A stretch of 64,000 nt of DNA from Spartobacteria bacterium (lineage in GTDB: Bacteria > Verrucomicrobiota > Verrucomicrobiia > Chthoniobacterales > UBA6821). Of the stretch, positions 35,055 through 44,269 are shown in pieces. Both the position numbers and the translations under genes were made by a program. Below the pieces are notes generated by a model. It did no database searches, was not told where the DNA came from, and was given only the letters and a program-made list of their open reading frames with translations. The stretch is from NCBI GenBank assembly GCA_947471565.1, contig CANIVT010000011.1:1-64000 (forward strand), read 5' to 3'. Positions within the stretch are counted from its first letter, which is position 1. The number at the start of each line of letters is the position of its first letter.

Positions 35055-35585
35055 ATGGCCATCGTCGTCGAACGCCCCAAGCTCACTCTCGCGGAGAAAT
35101 TCTATCTTCCCTCGATCATCGCGGGGCTTGCCATCACCTGGAAGCACCTGAAGCGCGCGATCTTCAACAAGGGGATCGTCACGATGCAGTATCCCGAGGA
35201 GAAGTGGGATGCCAACCTGCCCGAGTGGTACCGCGGCGCCCCGACCCTCGTCACCGACGAGCATGGACGGGAAAAGTGCGTCTCCTGCCAGCTGTGCGAG
35301 TTCATCTGCCCGCCCCGCGCCATTACCATCAAGCCGGGCGAAATCCCCGAAAACGACAAGTGGCGCAAGGTGGAGAAGCGCCCCCAGGAGTTCGACATCG
35401 ACATGGCCCGATGCATCTACTGCGGACTCTGCGAGGAGGTCTGCCCGGAGGAGGCGATCTTCCTTCGCAAGGACTATTCCATCACCGGCCTCAATCGCGC
35501 CGAGATGGTCCACGACAAGGAGACCCTCTACAAACTCGGCGGCGTCAAGTCGGGCCTCACCTTCAAGTGGAACGAATTAAAGTGA
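35055..35585 (+). CDS. nuoI: NADH-quinone oxidoreductase subunit I
   Basis: Encodes 176 residues with two 4Fe-4S motifs, CVSCQLCEFICP and CIYCGLCEEVCP, which hold clusters N6a and N6b on the path to quinone. The N terminus carries the amphipathic segment that docks to NuoH. It starts 8 bases after nuoH. The following gap to nuoJ is 113 bases and contains two micro-tandem repeats. Confidence 0.96.
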   Translation: MAIVVERPKLTLAEKFYLPSIIAGLAITWKHLKRAIFNKGIVTMQYPEEKWDANLPEWYRGAPTLVTDEHGREKCVSCQLCEFICPPRAITIKPGEIPENDKWRKVEKRPQEFDIDMARCIYCGLCEEVCPEEAIFLRKDYSITGLNRAEMVHDKETLYKLGGVKSGLTFKWNELK

Positions 35586-35613
35586 TAATTTGAAGAGGTT
35601 GACATGTTGAACC

Positions 35614-35686
35614 GTTAAAAAGTTAAAAAGTTAAAAAACAGAGACCAGCTTCCCTTTACTGTTCCTTCATCATTCATCCCTCATCC
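35614..35686 (+). repeat. GTTAAAAA and TTCATCC repeats inside the nuo operon
   Basis: GTTAAAAA occurs three times in perfect register at 35614-35637. Downstream TTCATCA, TTCATCC and CTCATCC form a seven-base repeat at 35666-35686. Both lie between nuoI and nuoJ. Confidence 0.75.
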
Positions 35687-35698
35687 TTTCCGCCCTTC

Positions 35699-36202
35699 AT
35701 GCTCCTCACTGCCTTCTGGTTCTTCGCCTCGCTGATGATCCTTTTCGGATTGAGCGTCGTGCTGCTCCGCAATCCCGTCTCCTGCGCGATGTCGCTGGTC
35801 CTTTGTTTCATTAGCCTCGCGGCCCTGTTCGTGACGCTCGACGCGACCTTCATCGGTATCATTCAGGTACTCGTTTACGCGGGTGCGGTCATGGTGCTCT
35901 TCCTCTTCATCATCATGCTCCTCGATCTGAAGGCTGAGAAGAGCCGCCGACTCAATGTCGGAGCGACCCTCGGCGGCACCCTTGTGGTGTGTGGTTTCCT
36001 CGCCCTGCTGGTGCGTGTGATCCACTCCCTCCCCGCCCTTTCCAAGCCGCTTCCGGAACTTCCCGCCTCACAGGCCTCGGACGTGAAGATGATCGGCTTC
36101 ACCCTGTTCCACTCCTTTGGCCTTCCCTTTGAGGTGGTCGGCGTCCTCCTGCTCTCGGCCACCGTGGGAGTCGTCGTCCTAAGCCGCAAAACTCTCCGCT
36201 GA
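35699..36202 (+). CDS. nuoJ: NADH-quinone oxidoreductase subunit J
   Basis: Encodes 167 residues with five membrane helices. The conserved third-helix segment [20 protein letters not shown] is present. NuoJ is part of the link between the quinone site and the antiporter-like subunits. It follows nuoI after a repeat-containing gap and is 7 bases from nuoK. Confidence 0.92.
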   Translation: MLLTAFWFFASLMILFGLSVVLLRNPVSCAMSLVLCFISLAALFVTLDATFIGIIQVLVYAGAVMVLFLFIIMLLDLKAEKSRRLNVGATLGGTLVVCGFLALLVRVIHSLPALSKPLPELPASQASDVKMIGFTLFHSFGLPFEVVGVLLLSATVGVVVLSRKTLR

Positions 36203-36209
36203 TCTCACC

Positions 36210-36530
36210 ATGACGCCGACCCTAGCCAACTACCTGATCGCCAGCGGCCTCCTGTTCTCGGTTGGTCTGGCCGGCGTGCTGCTCCGCCGCAGCATCATCA
36301 TTATTTTCATGAGCCTTGAGCTCATGCTCAGTGCCGCGAATCTCTCGCTTGTCGCTTTCTCCCGCTACGGACTGGTATCCGGACACCAGAACTTCAACGC
36401 TCAGGTCTTGGTTTTCTTCATCATTACCGTGGCCGCCGCCGAGGTGGCCGTGGGTCTCGCGATCATCGTCTCGCTCTTCCGGGCCCGCCAGACCACCCAC
36501 GTCGAGGATCTCGACACCCTGAAATTCTAA
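36210..36530 (+). CDS. nuoK: NADH-quinone oxidoreductase subunit K
   Basis: Encodes 106 residues with three helices, the standard size. Both membrane glutamates used in proton transfer are present, in [13 protein letters not shown] and [12 protein letters not shown]. It is 13 bases from nuoL. Confidence 0.94.
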   Translation: MTPTLANYLIASGLLFSVGLAGVLLRRSIIIIFMSLELMLSAANLSLVAFSRYGLVSGHQNFNAQVLVFFIITVAAAEVAVGLAIIVSLFRARQTTHVEDLDTLKF

Positions 36531-36543
36531 GAAGTCACAGCCG

Positions 36544-38364
36544 ATGAATCTCTCTACTGTCGCCTGGATCACGCTGCTCGCGCCGCTCGGCGCCGCGGCC
36601 CTGATCCTGCTGGTCACCCGCACCAACCGAGCCGCTGCCTCAGGCCTGGCCATCCTTTCCGCGCTGATCGCTCTCGTCGGCGGGTGGACGCTTTTCCTCA
36701 ACCACGCCGAGGGGATCTACCAGGGCTTCAACTGGATTGATTTCGGGAAGGACTTTTCCATTCCCTTCGCCTTGGCGCTTGATCCGCTGAGCCGCACGAT
36801 GCTGGTGGTGGTGACGACGATCTCACCCCTTGTTTTCATCTATTCCCTCGGGTACATGAAGGAGGAGGAGGGCTTCTGGCGCTTCTTTGCGGGCCTCGCG
36901 ATCTTCCTCTTCTCGATGCTTGGCATCGTCCTGGCCAACAACCTGGTGATGATGTTCATCTTCTGGGAACTCGTCGGTGTCAGTTCCTACATCCTCATCG
37001 GTCACTATTACGGAAAGCCCTCCGCGGCCGATGCAGCGAAGCAGGCCTTTCTGGTCAACAGGATCGGCGACTTCGGCTTCATGCTAGGCATCCTGCTCTT
37101 CTGGGTGGCCACGGGTACCTTCGATTTCTCCGGTGTGAACGATTCGGCCGAACTCTTCAAGGCCCACCCGACGCTCCTGGCCGTTTCCTGCGTCCTCATC
37201 TTCTGCGGCACGGTCGGAAAATCGGCCCAGTTCCCACTCCATGTCTGGCTTCCCAATTCGATGGAAGGCCCGACCCCGGTCTCCTCGCTCCTCCACGCCG
37301 CCACCATGGTGGCGGCCGGCGTCTATCTGCTGGCCCGCATCTTCCCGATCCTCTCAGCCTCTCCCGACGCCTGCGAGATCGTTGCCTGGACCGGTGCGAT
37401 CACCGCGCTCGGAGCCGGCATCCTCGCGACCCAGCAGGATGACATCAAGGGGATCCTCGCCTACTCCACGATCTCCCAGCTCGGCTACATGGTGACCGGC
37501 GCCGGTCTCGCCATCTCGGCGGCTCTGCCGATGTTCCACCTCTTCACGCACGCCTTCTTCAAGTGCCTCCTCTTCCTCACGGCCGGTTCGGTCATTCTTG
37601 GGATGCACCATGAGCAGAACATCTGGGAGATGGGCGGCCTCCGGAAAAAGATGCCCGTCACCTTCCTCACCTACCTCTGCGGCATGCTGGCGCTCTCGGG
37701 TTGCTTCTTCTTCAGTGGCCACTACTCCAAGGATCTGATCATGGCCTGCGCATGGGAGCATCACCGCGGCATCTTCTGGGTGGTCGTGATCGCCGCCGCG
37801 CTCACCCCCTTCTACATGACCCGTCAGGCGCTGGTGGTCTTCTTCGGCAAGCCCCGCTCGGAGCATGCCGAGCATGCCCACGAGTCGCCGCTCGTCATGA
37901 TCGTCCCGCTCATCCTGCTCGCGATCCCTGCCGTTTGCGCCGGATATGCCCCTGTGGAGCACTACTTCTTCCATTCCGTCGGCAGCCTCACCGAGCCCGA
38001 GGTGCCGCACTTTGTTGAACTCGTGTTCGGCGCGGCCTTCGTCATCGGAATCCTCGCGGCCTTCGTGATCTATCGGGGTGCACCGGCCAAGGATCCGATC
38101 CGTATCCCGGCTTTCCATAACCGCTTCTACATCGACGATTTCTACTTCTGGATCGTCCGTGTGATCCAAGGCGGCTTTGCGAAGCTCTGCTCCTTTATCG
38201 ACCGCTGGTTCATCGACGGCATCCTTGTCCGTGGCAGCGCGACGGTCGTCTGGACCATCGGATTCGCCCTTCGTTTCCTTCAGGTCGGCAATATCCAGGC
38301 CTACGCCCTTTTCTTCGCCGCCGGCGTGGTCGGGCTTCTCTACCTGCTGCTGACCATCCACTAA
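36544..38364 (+). CDS. nuoL: NADH-quinone oxidoreductase subunit L
   Basis: Encodes 606 residues of the antiporter-like proton channel family. Typical are MMFIFWELVGVSSYILIG, the lysine-bearing VGKSAQFPLHVWLPNSMEGP, and HAATMVAAGVYLL. The C-terminal part holds the lateral helix and final membrane segment that clamp NuoM and NuoN. It sits between nuoK and nuoM with short spacers. Confidence 0.95.
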   Translation: MNLSTVAWITLLAPLGAAALILLVTRTNRAAASGLAILSALIALVGGWTLFLNHAEGIYQGFNWIDFGKDFSIPFALALDPLSRTMLVVVTTISPLVFIYSLGYMKEEEGFWRFFAGLAIFLFSMLGIVLANNLVMMFIFWELVGVSSYILIGHYYGKPSAADAAKQAFLVNRIGDFGFMLGILLFWVATGTFDFSGVNDSAELFKAHPTLLAVSCVLIFCGTVGKSAQFPLHVWLPNSMEGPTPVSSLLHAATMVAAGVYLLARIFPILSASPDACEIVAWTGAITALGAGILATQQDDIKGILAYSTISQLGYMVTGAGLAISAALPMFHLFTHAFFKCLLFLTAGSVILGMHHEQNIWEMGGLRKKMPVTFLTYLCGMLALSGCFFFSGHYSKDLIMACAWEHHRGIFWVVVIAAALTPFYMTRQALVVFFGKPRSEHAEHAHESPLVMIVPLILLAIPAVCAGYAPVEHYFFHSVGSLTEPEVPHFVELVFGAAFVIGILAAFVIYRGAPAKDPIRIPAFHNRFYIDDFYFWIVRVIQGGFAKLCSFIDRWFIDGILVRGSATVVWTIGFALRFLQVGNIQAYALFFAAGVVGLLYLLLTIH

Positions 38365-38391
38365 GACCCCAGAGACGACGCCTTTCCCGAC

Positions 38392-39837
38392 ATGAGCCTC
38401 CTGCTGATTCTCACGATCGTCCTGCCGCTCGCGGCTTCCCTCCTCATCATGGCGGGTGCCGACCCGCGCCGCACCTCCCTGGTTGCCGCGGTCGTCAACC
38501 TCGCCTTCTCGCTGGTCCTCTTTTTCGGCTATGACCGCACGGCCGGAGGGTGGCAGTTCCTCTCGGAGTGGAAGATCCTGCCCAAGCTCGGGATCAACAT
38601 GACCCTCGGGGCCGACGGCCTGACACTTGTCATGATCCTGTTGGCGACTCTTGTCACGGTCTCCGCACTCTGGGTCGCGCCCAAGGTCGAGAAATACAAC
38701 GGCCTGTACCATGTCTCCCTGCTCTTCATCTCGGCCGGCGTGATCGGTGCCTTTGCCTCGCTCGACGTCCTCTTCCTTTACTCCTTCCACGAACTGGCCC
38801 TGATCCCGACCTTCCTGATGATCGGTATCTGGGGAACGGGTGACCGCCAGGCCGCCGCCTGGAAGGCGACGATCTACCTCGGACTCGGCAGCTTCGTCCT
38901 GTTGATCGGCCTCATCGCCCTCTACATCAGCATCCCCTCGGGTCACCGTACCCTCGATCTCCGGGAGCTGGACCAGCTCGCCACCTCCGGTGTGCTGCAT
39001 CCCTCGGCCCTGATTTATCTTCTCCTGCTGGTCGGCTTCGGATCGCTGGTTTCGCTCTTTCCCTTGCACTCCTGGGCCCCCGGAGCCTATGCCTGTGCGC
39101 CCCCTCCCGCTGCGATGCTCCACGCAGGGGTCCTCAAGAAGTTCGGCCTCTACGGGTTGATCCGGATCGCCCTGCCGCTCTTCCCCGAGGCGATGCACGA
39201 GCTCAACGGGCTTCTCCTCCTGCTGGTCGTCGGCAACATCCTTTACATCGGATACGTCACCGTTTCGCAGAAGCGTCTCGACTGGACCATCGGCTACTCG
39301 AGCGTGATGCACATGGGTTACATTTTTCTGGGACTCGCCTCGCTGAACATGATCGGCGTGAGCGGTGCGGCCCTCTTGATGTTTGCCCATGGTCTCTCGG
39401 TGGCCGCCGCCTTTGCCCTTTGCGGTGAGATCCGCCGCCGGACGGGTACTCTCGAGTATTCGGAACTCGGAGGTATCGCCCGCACCGCGCCGGTTCTCGC
39501 TCTTCTCTTCGGTTTCGCCACCATGGCTTCGTTGGGTCTGCCCGGCTTCGCCAACTTTGCAGGCGAGGTCCTCGTGTTCTTCGGAGCCACTGCCGCCGGT
39601 TCCGTCATGGTGATCCCTGTGATCGTCGCCGTCTGGGGCGTGGTGATCTCCGCGATCTACATGCTGCGTGCCTACCGCAATGTCTTCTGGGGTCCGGTCG
39701 TCCAGCGCTGGGAGTCGGTCGCCGACATCGCCAGCGGTGCCAAGTGGGCCGTGATCCTTCTCCTCCTGCCGCTCATGATCGCCGGATTCTATCCGCAGTT
39801 CATCCTCAAGATGGCCGGCACCGCCCTTCCCCACTAA
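38392..39837 (+). CDS. nuoM: NADH-quinone oxidoreductase subunit M
   Basis: Encodes 481 residues of the same antiporter-like family as NuoL and NuoN. Supporting segments are LFLYSFHELALIPTFLMIG, with the key glutamate of the fifth helix, and SLFPLHSWAPGAYACAP. About fourteen membrane helices are expected. It is the middle proton channel of the membrane arm. Confidence 0.95.
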   Translation: MSLLLILTIVLPLAASLLIMAGADPRRTSLVAAVVNLAFSLVLFFGYDRTAGGWQFLSEWKILPKLGINMTLGADGLTLVMILLATLVTVSALWVAPKVEKYNGLYHVSLLFISAGVIGAFASLDVLFLYSFHELALIPTFLMIGIWGTGDRQAAAWKATIYLGLGSFVLLIGLIALYISIPSGHRTLDLRELDQLATSGVLHPSALIYLLLLVGFGSLVSLFPLHSWAPGAYACAPPPAAMLHAGVLKKFGLYGLIRIALPLFPEAMHELNGLLLLLVVGNILYIGYVTVSQKRLDWTIGYSSVMHMGYIFLGLASLNMIGVSGAALLMFAHGLSVAAAFALCGEIRRRTGTLEYSELGGIARTAPVLALLFGFATMASLGLPGFANFAGEVLVFFGATAAGSVMVIPVIVAVWGVVISAIYMLRAYRNVFWGPVVQRWESVADIASGAKWAVILLLLPLMIAGFYPQFILKMAGTALPH

Positions 39838-39850
39838 TCGTCCGACACCC

Positions 39851-41293
39851 GTGAACACGCTTTATCTGGAAATCGCAGTCGTCGTCCTCGGCATCATCCT
39901 GCTGATGGTGGAGTCCTACTCCGCCTCTGCCAACAAGGCCCGCCTCGCCTGGATCGGTGCCATCGGTCTTTTTGGAGTTCTGCTTCTGAGCTTTATTCCC
40001 CAGCATGCTCCCGCGCCGGGATCTCCCGCCGCCGCCTTTATCACCTCCGATCTGCTCTCGGTCTTCTTCGTACGGTTGATCCTCGCCGCCACGATTGTCT
40101 TCCTGCTGACAGTTCCCTCGTTCTTCCCTGCTCTCAGGATTTCCCTTCCCGCCGAGCGAGAGGGGGGTGGGCTTGGTGAGTTTGCGATCCTGCCCATCTT
40201 CGTCTGCGCTGGTCTCATGTGGATGGTTTCCGCCGTCGACTTCATCATGATCTTCGTGTCGCTGGAGCTTGCCACGATCACCCTTTACATTTTGGCCACC
40301 TACCTCCGGCAGAACACAGCCTCGCTTGAGTCGGGCACGAAGTTCCTGATCCTCGGTGCGCTCTCCACGGGATTCATCGTTTACGGCATTTCCTGGCTTT
40401 TCGGCACCACGGGCACCACCAATCTCCTGGCTCTGCCCTCCGCCATCGCCGCCCTCCCCGAGGCTGCGGTGACTCCGCTTCTCTTTGGCATCGGAATGAT
40501 TCTCGTCGCACTGAGTTTCAAGATCTCCGCCTTCCCTTTCCAGTTCTGGGTTCCAGACGTCTATCAGGGTGCACCGACTCCGGTGACCTCTTACCTCTCG
40601 GTCGCCTCCAAGGCCGCCGGTTTTGTGGTGCTGATCCGTCTGCTCGGAGCTCTCTGGGCCATCCCGGCGGTTTCCCATCAGATCCATGCGGTGATCACCT
40701 TGCTCGCTGCACTCACGCTGATCTTTGGAAATTTTGCGGCCATTCCGCAGACCAACATGAAGAGACTGCTCGGCTACTCGAGTGTCGCTCATGCCGGATA
40801 CCTGCTGATGGCGGTCGCGAGCCTCAGTTCCAAAATGGCGGTTCCTGCGATCGGTTTCTACTTCGCCGGCTATCTGGCCATGACGATGCTCTCCTTCGTG
40901 GTGTTGCAGGTCGTCTCCGAGGCGACCGGCGGCGACGAGATCTCCCGATTCAACGGCCTCGGTCGTCGTTCCCCGCTGCTTGCAGGTGCCATGCTCTTGG
41001 CCGCCGCTTCCCTCGCCGGCATCCCATTCACCGCTGGCTTCATCGGAAAGCTGCTCGTCTTTGAGGTGGCCCTGAAGCAGGGGCATTACGGATTGGTGGC
41101 GCTCGGTTGCGTTACGGTTGCCGCCGGCTTCTACTACTATTTCAAGGTGATCCGCGCCATGTATTGGCAGCAACCCGCCGAGGAGACCTCGATCGCCGTG
41201 CCCGGTGCCCTGAGGTTCCTGATCGCCGTGCTCGGTGCCGCCATCATTGCCTTTGGCGTCTATCCTGCCCCGATCCTCGCGGCACTGCGGTAA
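39851..41293 (+). CDS. nuoN: NADH-quinone oxidoreductase subunit N
   Basis: Encodes 480 residues from a GTG start, 13 bases after nuoM. NuoN motifs include FIMIFVSLELATITLYIL, with the channel glutamate, and SAFPFQFWVPDVYQGAPTP. It is the proton channel next to NuoK and usually ends the nuo operon, as here. A GC-rich inverted sequence (GGGGG and CCCCC arms, about 41303-41322) follows the stop but lacks a T-run. Confidence 0.95.
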   Translation: MNTLYLEIAVVVLGIILLMVESYSASANKARLAWIGAIGLFGVLLLSFIPQHAPAPGSPAAAFITSDLLSVFFVRLILAATIVFLLTVPSFFPALRISLPAEREGGGLGEFAILPIFVCAGLMWMVSAVDFIMIFVSLELATITLYILATYLRQNTASLESGTKFLILGALSTGFIVYGISWLFGTTGTTNLLALPSAIAALPEAAVTPLLFGIGMILVALSFKISAFPFQFWVPDVYQGAPTPVTSYLSVASKAAGFVVLIRLLGALWAIPAVSHQIHAVITLLAALTLIFGNFAAIPQTNMKRLLGYSSVAHAGYLLMAVASLSSKMAVPAIGFYFAGYLAMTMLSFVVLQVVSEATGGDEISRFNGLGRRSPLLAGAMLLAAASLAGIPFTAGFIGKLLVFEVALKQGHYGLVALGCVTVAAGFYYYFKVIRAMYWQQPAEETSIAVPGALRFLIAVLGAAIIAFGVYPAPILAALR

Positions 41294-41333
41294 ACCGTGA
41301 TGGGGGATCCCCTGGGCCCCCGTCTGCATTCCG

Positions 41334-42401
41334 ATGAGTAGGCTCTCCCGTCTTTCCCTGCGGGGTTTCCGCTGCTTCGAATCTCTCGAATATGAGCCTG
41401 GGCCACGACTCAGTTTCCTAACCGGGCCCAATGCCCGTGGGAAAACCTCCATCCTCGAGGCCGCCTGCATGCTGCTGCGGCTTCGCTCCCCCCGGACCTC
41501 GGAGAACCGCGAGATGGTCCGCTTCGGTGGTGAAGCCTTTGCCCTGGAGGGAATGTTCGGAGAGACGCGGCTCTCGATCACCTGCACGCCACCTACCCGG
41601 GTGCTGAAGCTCGACGGGGTGGTGCAGGCCAAGCCCTCGGAGTATCTGGTCCAGGGTCGGATCGTCTGGTTTGGAAGCGAGGATCTGCTGTTGGTCAACG
41701 GGCCGGCCGAGCGCAGAAGGAAGCTGCTCGACAGCGCGGGACTGCAGCTTGCCGGTGTTGGGATGACGGATGCCATCTCTTATGCCCGGAATCTCAAGAA
41801 CTACGAGCGAGCTCTGCGATCCAGAAATCTGCTCCTGCGGGAGGGGAAGCCGCGCGCGCAGATCGAGGCCTACGACATCCCCCTCTCTGAATCCGGGGAT
41901 TGCCTGCTCGAGTCCCGTGACGCCCTCGTCAGAGCACTCGCACCTCTTGCTTCTGAGGCCTGCAGGGCGATCTCCGGCGAATCTCTGGAGATTTCCTACC
42001 TGCCTGGAGCATCACGACCGATGAAGGAGGCCCTGGAGGTGAGCCGCTCGGAGGAAATCCGTCTTCGTCAGACACGTGTGGGTCCCCAGCGGGATGATCT
42101 TGGGCTCCAGTTGGACGGAATTCCTGCGGGATCATTCGCCTCGGAGGGGCAGAGGCGCACCATAGCGCTTGCGCTCAAGCTGGCTGTTGCGGGGCTGCTG
42201 ACAAGGATCAACGGGGTCGCGCCTCTCCTGCTGCTCGATGATATTTTTGGAGAACTTGATCCCGGACGCCGGGACGCCTTGCTGGCCGGGATGCCCTCCG
42301 ATGCGCAGGCCATTCTCACCACTGCCGATCTGGGGGGCATCGTTCTTCCCTCTGATTCGCAGGTTCACCGGTTCGGGGAGAGTGGGTTGGAAGCTGCCTG
42401 A
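41334..42401 (+). CDS. recF: DNA replication and repair protein RecF
   Basis: Encodes 355 residues, the usual RecF length. The Walker A loop GPNARGKT is at 31-38, with alanine where most RecF proteins have glycine; the ABC signature region is SEGQRRTIALALKLA and Walker B is LLLLDDIFGELDP. RecF binds gapped DNA and helps load RecA with RecO and RecR. The gene is not beside dnaA, dnaN or gyrB, unlike many bacteria, but follows nuoN by 40 bases on the same strand. Confidence 0.92.
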   Translation: MSRLSRLSLRGFRCFESLEYEPGPRLSFLTGPNARGKTSILEAACMLLRLRSPRTSENREMVRFGGEAFALEGMFGETRLSITCTPPTRVLKLDGVVQAKPSEYLVQGRIVWFGSEDLLLVNGPAERRRKLLDSAGLQLAGVGMTDAISYARNLKNYERALRSRNLLLREGKPRAQIEAYDIPLSESGDCLLESRDALVRALAPLASEACRAISGESLEISYLPGASRPMKEALEVSRSEEIRLRQTRVGPQRDDLGLQLDGIPAGSFASEGQRRTIALALKLAVAGLLTRINGVAPLLLLDDIFGELDPGRRDALLAGMPSDAQAILTTADLGGIVLPSDSQVHRFGESGLEAA

Positions 42402-42454
42402 AACGATGAGCGGACTTTCCCCGTCTCAGGTTTTGCCGTAGGGAAGAAGCAGGC

Positions 42455-44269
42455 ATGTCGATCTATCTCCGTACCCTCCGGTATTTCAGCGCCTTTTCGG
42501 GCCAGACTCTGGTCGCCGTTGTGCTGATGTCATTCGGAATCGGGCTGAATCTGCTCAAGCCCTGGCCGTTCAAATACATCGTTGATGGTATTCTCGATAC
42601 CTCGCACGGGACTGCCAGTGCCCACGAGACGGTGACTCGCTGGCTCGGTTGGACCTCACCCATCGGGGGCGCTGCGACGCTTTGCGTGGCGATGGGTGTG
42701 ATCGCCTTCCTCTCGGGATTGACCAACCACTTCTCCAATATCTTGCTCATCAAGATTGGATTGAAGGCACTCCTGCATCTCCGCACCCAGCTCTACACGG
42801 TGCTGAATGCCCTGCCCCTGCAGTTCCACGACGCACGCCGCAGCAGCGACTCCTCCTTCCGTGTTGCCTACGATTCCCAGTCGATCCAGACCATCTATAA
42901 CAGGGGATTCGCCACGATCTTCGGCGCTGTCGTCACCCTGGTGAGTGCGCTGGTCATCATGCTTCGTATGAACTGGCAACTGACTGTGGTTTCCCTGCTT
43001 GTCCTGCCTCCCGTGGTCTGGTCGATCCGTCACTTCGGCGACCGGATCCGGAAGGAGTCGACGACCATCCAGGAGCGTGAGAGCGACCTGCTCGCCACGG
43101 TTCAGGAGGGAATCGGATCAATCCGCATGGTGCAGGCGTTCGGGCGGGAATCGTTCGAGGTGAACCAGTTTGTCCGCCATGCCACGCGGAGCCTCGAGGC
43201 GAACTTCCGGATGAACATTACCTCGAGCCGCAGTGCCCTGGTGGTGAGCACCTTGATGGCCCTCGGATCGGCGGCGATGTACGGCGTCGGATCGGCACAG
43301 GTACTCCGAGGGGCGCTCAGCCTCGGTGATCTACTGGTCTTTGTGGCCTATCTCGCCACGCTCTACCAACCGATCGAGCAACTCACCTACACGGCCTGGG
43401 CACTCGAGGGTGCGGCGGCCGGAGCCCAACGCTGCTTCGAGATCATTGACCGGGAGGAGGAGACTAAGGATGCCCCCGGAGCCGTCGATCTCCCTGCTGT
43501 GCGTGGAGAGATCACGATGGCGGGCGTCTCCTTCGCCTATGATCCCAAGGCTCCGGTGCTGACCGGTGTCGATCTTGCAGTTGCTCCCGGAGAGACCGTG
43601 GCCTTCGTTGGAGGAACGGGAGCCGGGAAGAGCACGATGCTGAGCCTGGTTCCCCGATTCTATGATCCTTCCGCCGGCATCGTCCGCATTGATGGCCATG
43701 ACCTGCGCTCGGTCACGAAGGCCTCCCTCCGGGCACAGATCGGAATGGTCCTGCAGGATACTCTCCTCTTTTCCAGCAGCATCCGGGAGAACATCGCCTA
43801 CGGCCGGGAAGGGGCTTCCGAAGAGGAGATCATCCAGGCCGCTAAGCGGGCGCAGGCGTATGATTTCATCATGGCCCAGCCTCAGGGCTTCGACACCCCG
43901 GTCGGGGAGAGGGGAGGGCACCTGAGTGTCGGTCAGCGCCAGCGCCTGGGCATTGCCCGCGCCTTCCTCAAGGATGCCCCGATCCTGTTGCTCGACGAGC
44001 CAACCTCGGCCCTCGACCCCTCGACCGAGAAGGCGATCATGACGACGATCGCAGAACTGATGAAGGGGCGCACCACACTCATCATCACCCACCGCCTCTC
44101 GACGGTTCACCGGTTGGGCCGGATCGTTCTGCTGGAGAACGGCCGGATCGCCGAACAGGGAACCGGCCCCGAACTGCTCGCCGCCGGCGGTTCCTATGCA
44201 CGCCTCTATGAGGCCGCCGGACATACGTCCGGAGCGACAGTTGGTCACAAACAGGAGAACCCTTCATGA
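42455..44269 (+). CDS. ABC exporter, MsbA-like half-transporter
   Basis: Encodes 604 residues: an exporter membrane domain with six helices (about 1-320) fused to an ATPase domain (about 345-590). The latter has Walker A GGTGAGKST, signature LSVGQRQRLGIARAF and Walker B ILLLDEPTSALD. This layout fits homodimeric lipid, polysaccharide or drug exporters such as MsbA. Because two glycosyltransferase-like genes follow, the first overlapping by 4 bases, export of a glycosylated lipid or glycan is the best guess. Confidence 0.85.
   Translation: MSIYLRTLRYFSAFSGQTLVAVVLMSFGIGLNLLKPWPFKYIVDGILDTSHGTASAHETVTRWLGWTSPIGGAATLCVAMGVIAFLSGLTNHFSNILLIKIGLKALLHLRTQLYTVLNALPLQFHDARRSSDSSFRVAYDSQSIQTIYNRGFATIFGAVVTLVSALVIMLRMNWQLTVVSLLVLPPVVWSIRHFGDRIRKESTTIQERESDLLATVQEGIGSIRMVQAFGRESFEVNQFVRHATRSLEANFRMNITSSRSALVVSTLMALGSAAMYGVGSAQVLRGALSLGDLLVFVAYLATLYQPIEQLTYTAWALEGAAAGAQRCFEIIDREEETKDAPGAVDLPAVRGEITMAGVSFAYDPKAPVLTGVDLAVAPGETVAFVGGTGAGKSTMLSLVPRFYDPSAGIVRIDGHDLRSVTKASLRAQIGMVLQDTLLFSSSIRENIAYGREGASEEEIIQAAKRAQAYDFIMAQPQGFDTPVGERGGHLSVGQRQRLGIARAFLKDAPILLLDEPTSALDPSTEKAIMTTIAELMKGRTTLIITHRLSTVHRLGRIVLLENGRIAEQGTGPELLAAGGSYARLYEAAGHTSGATVGHKQENPS

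Noticed and set aside
1148-35686. CRISPR array suggested by repeated short units
   Set aside because: Units are 7-9 bases and tandem, without spacers of constant length, and no cas gene is present.
37354-39858. An 834-codon open frame on the minus strand across nuoL and nuoM
   Set aside because: It is antisense to two certain genes, and its predicted protein is low in hydrophobic order and rich in E, D, G and R, as expected from the complement of GC-rich membrane-protein codons.
39806-41776. A 656-codon minus-strand frame across nuoN and recF
   Set aside because: It is antisense to well-supported genes and shows no recognisable domain.
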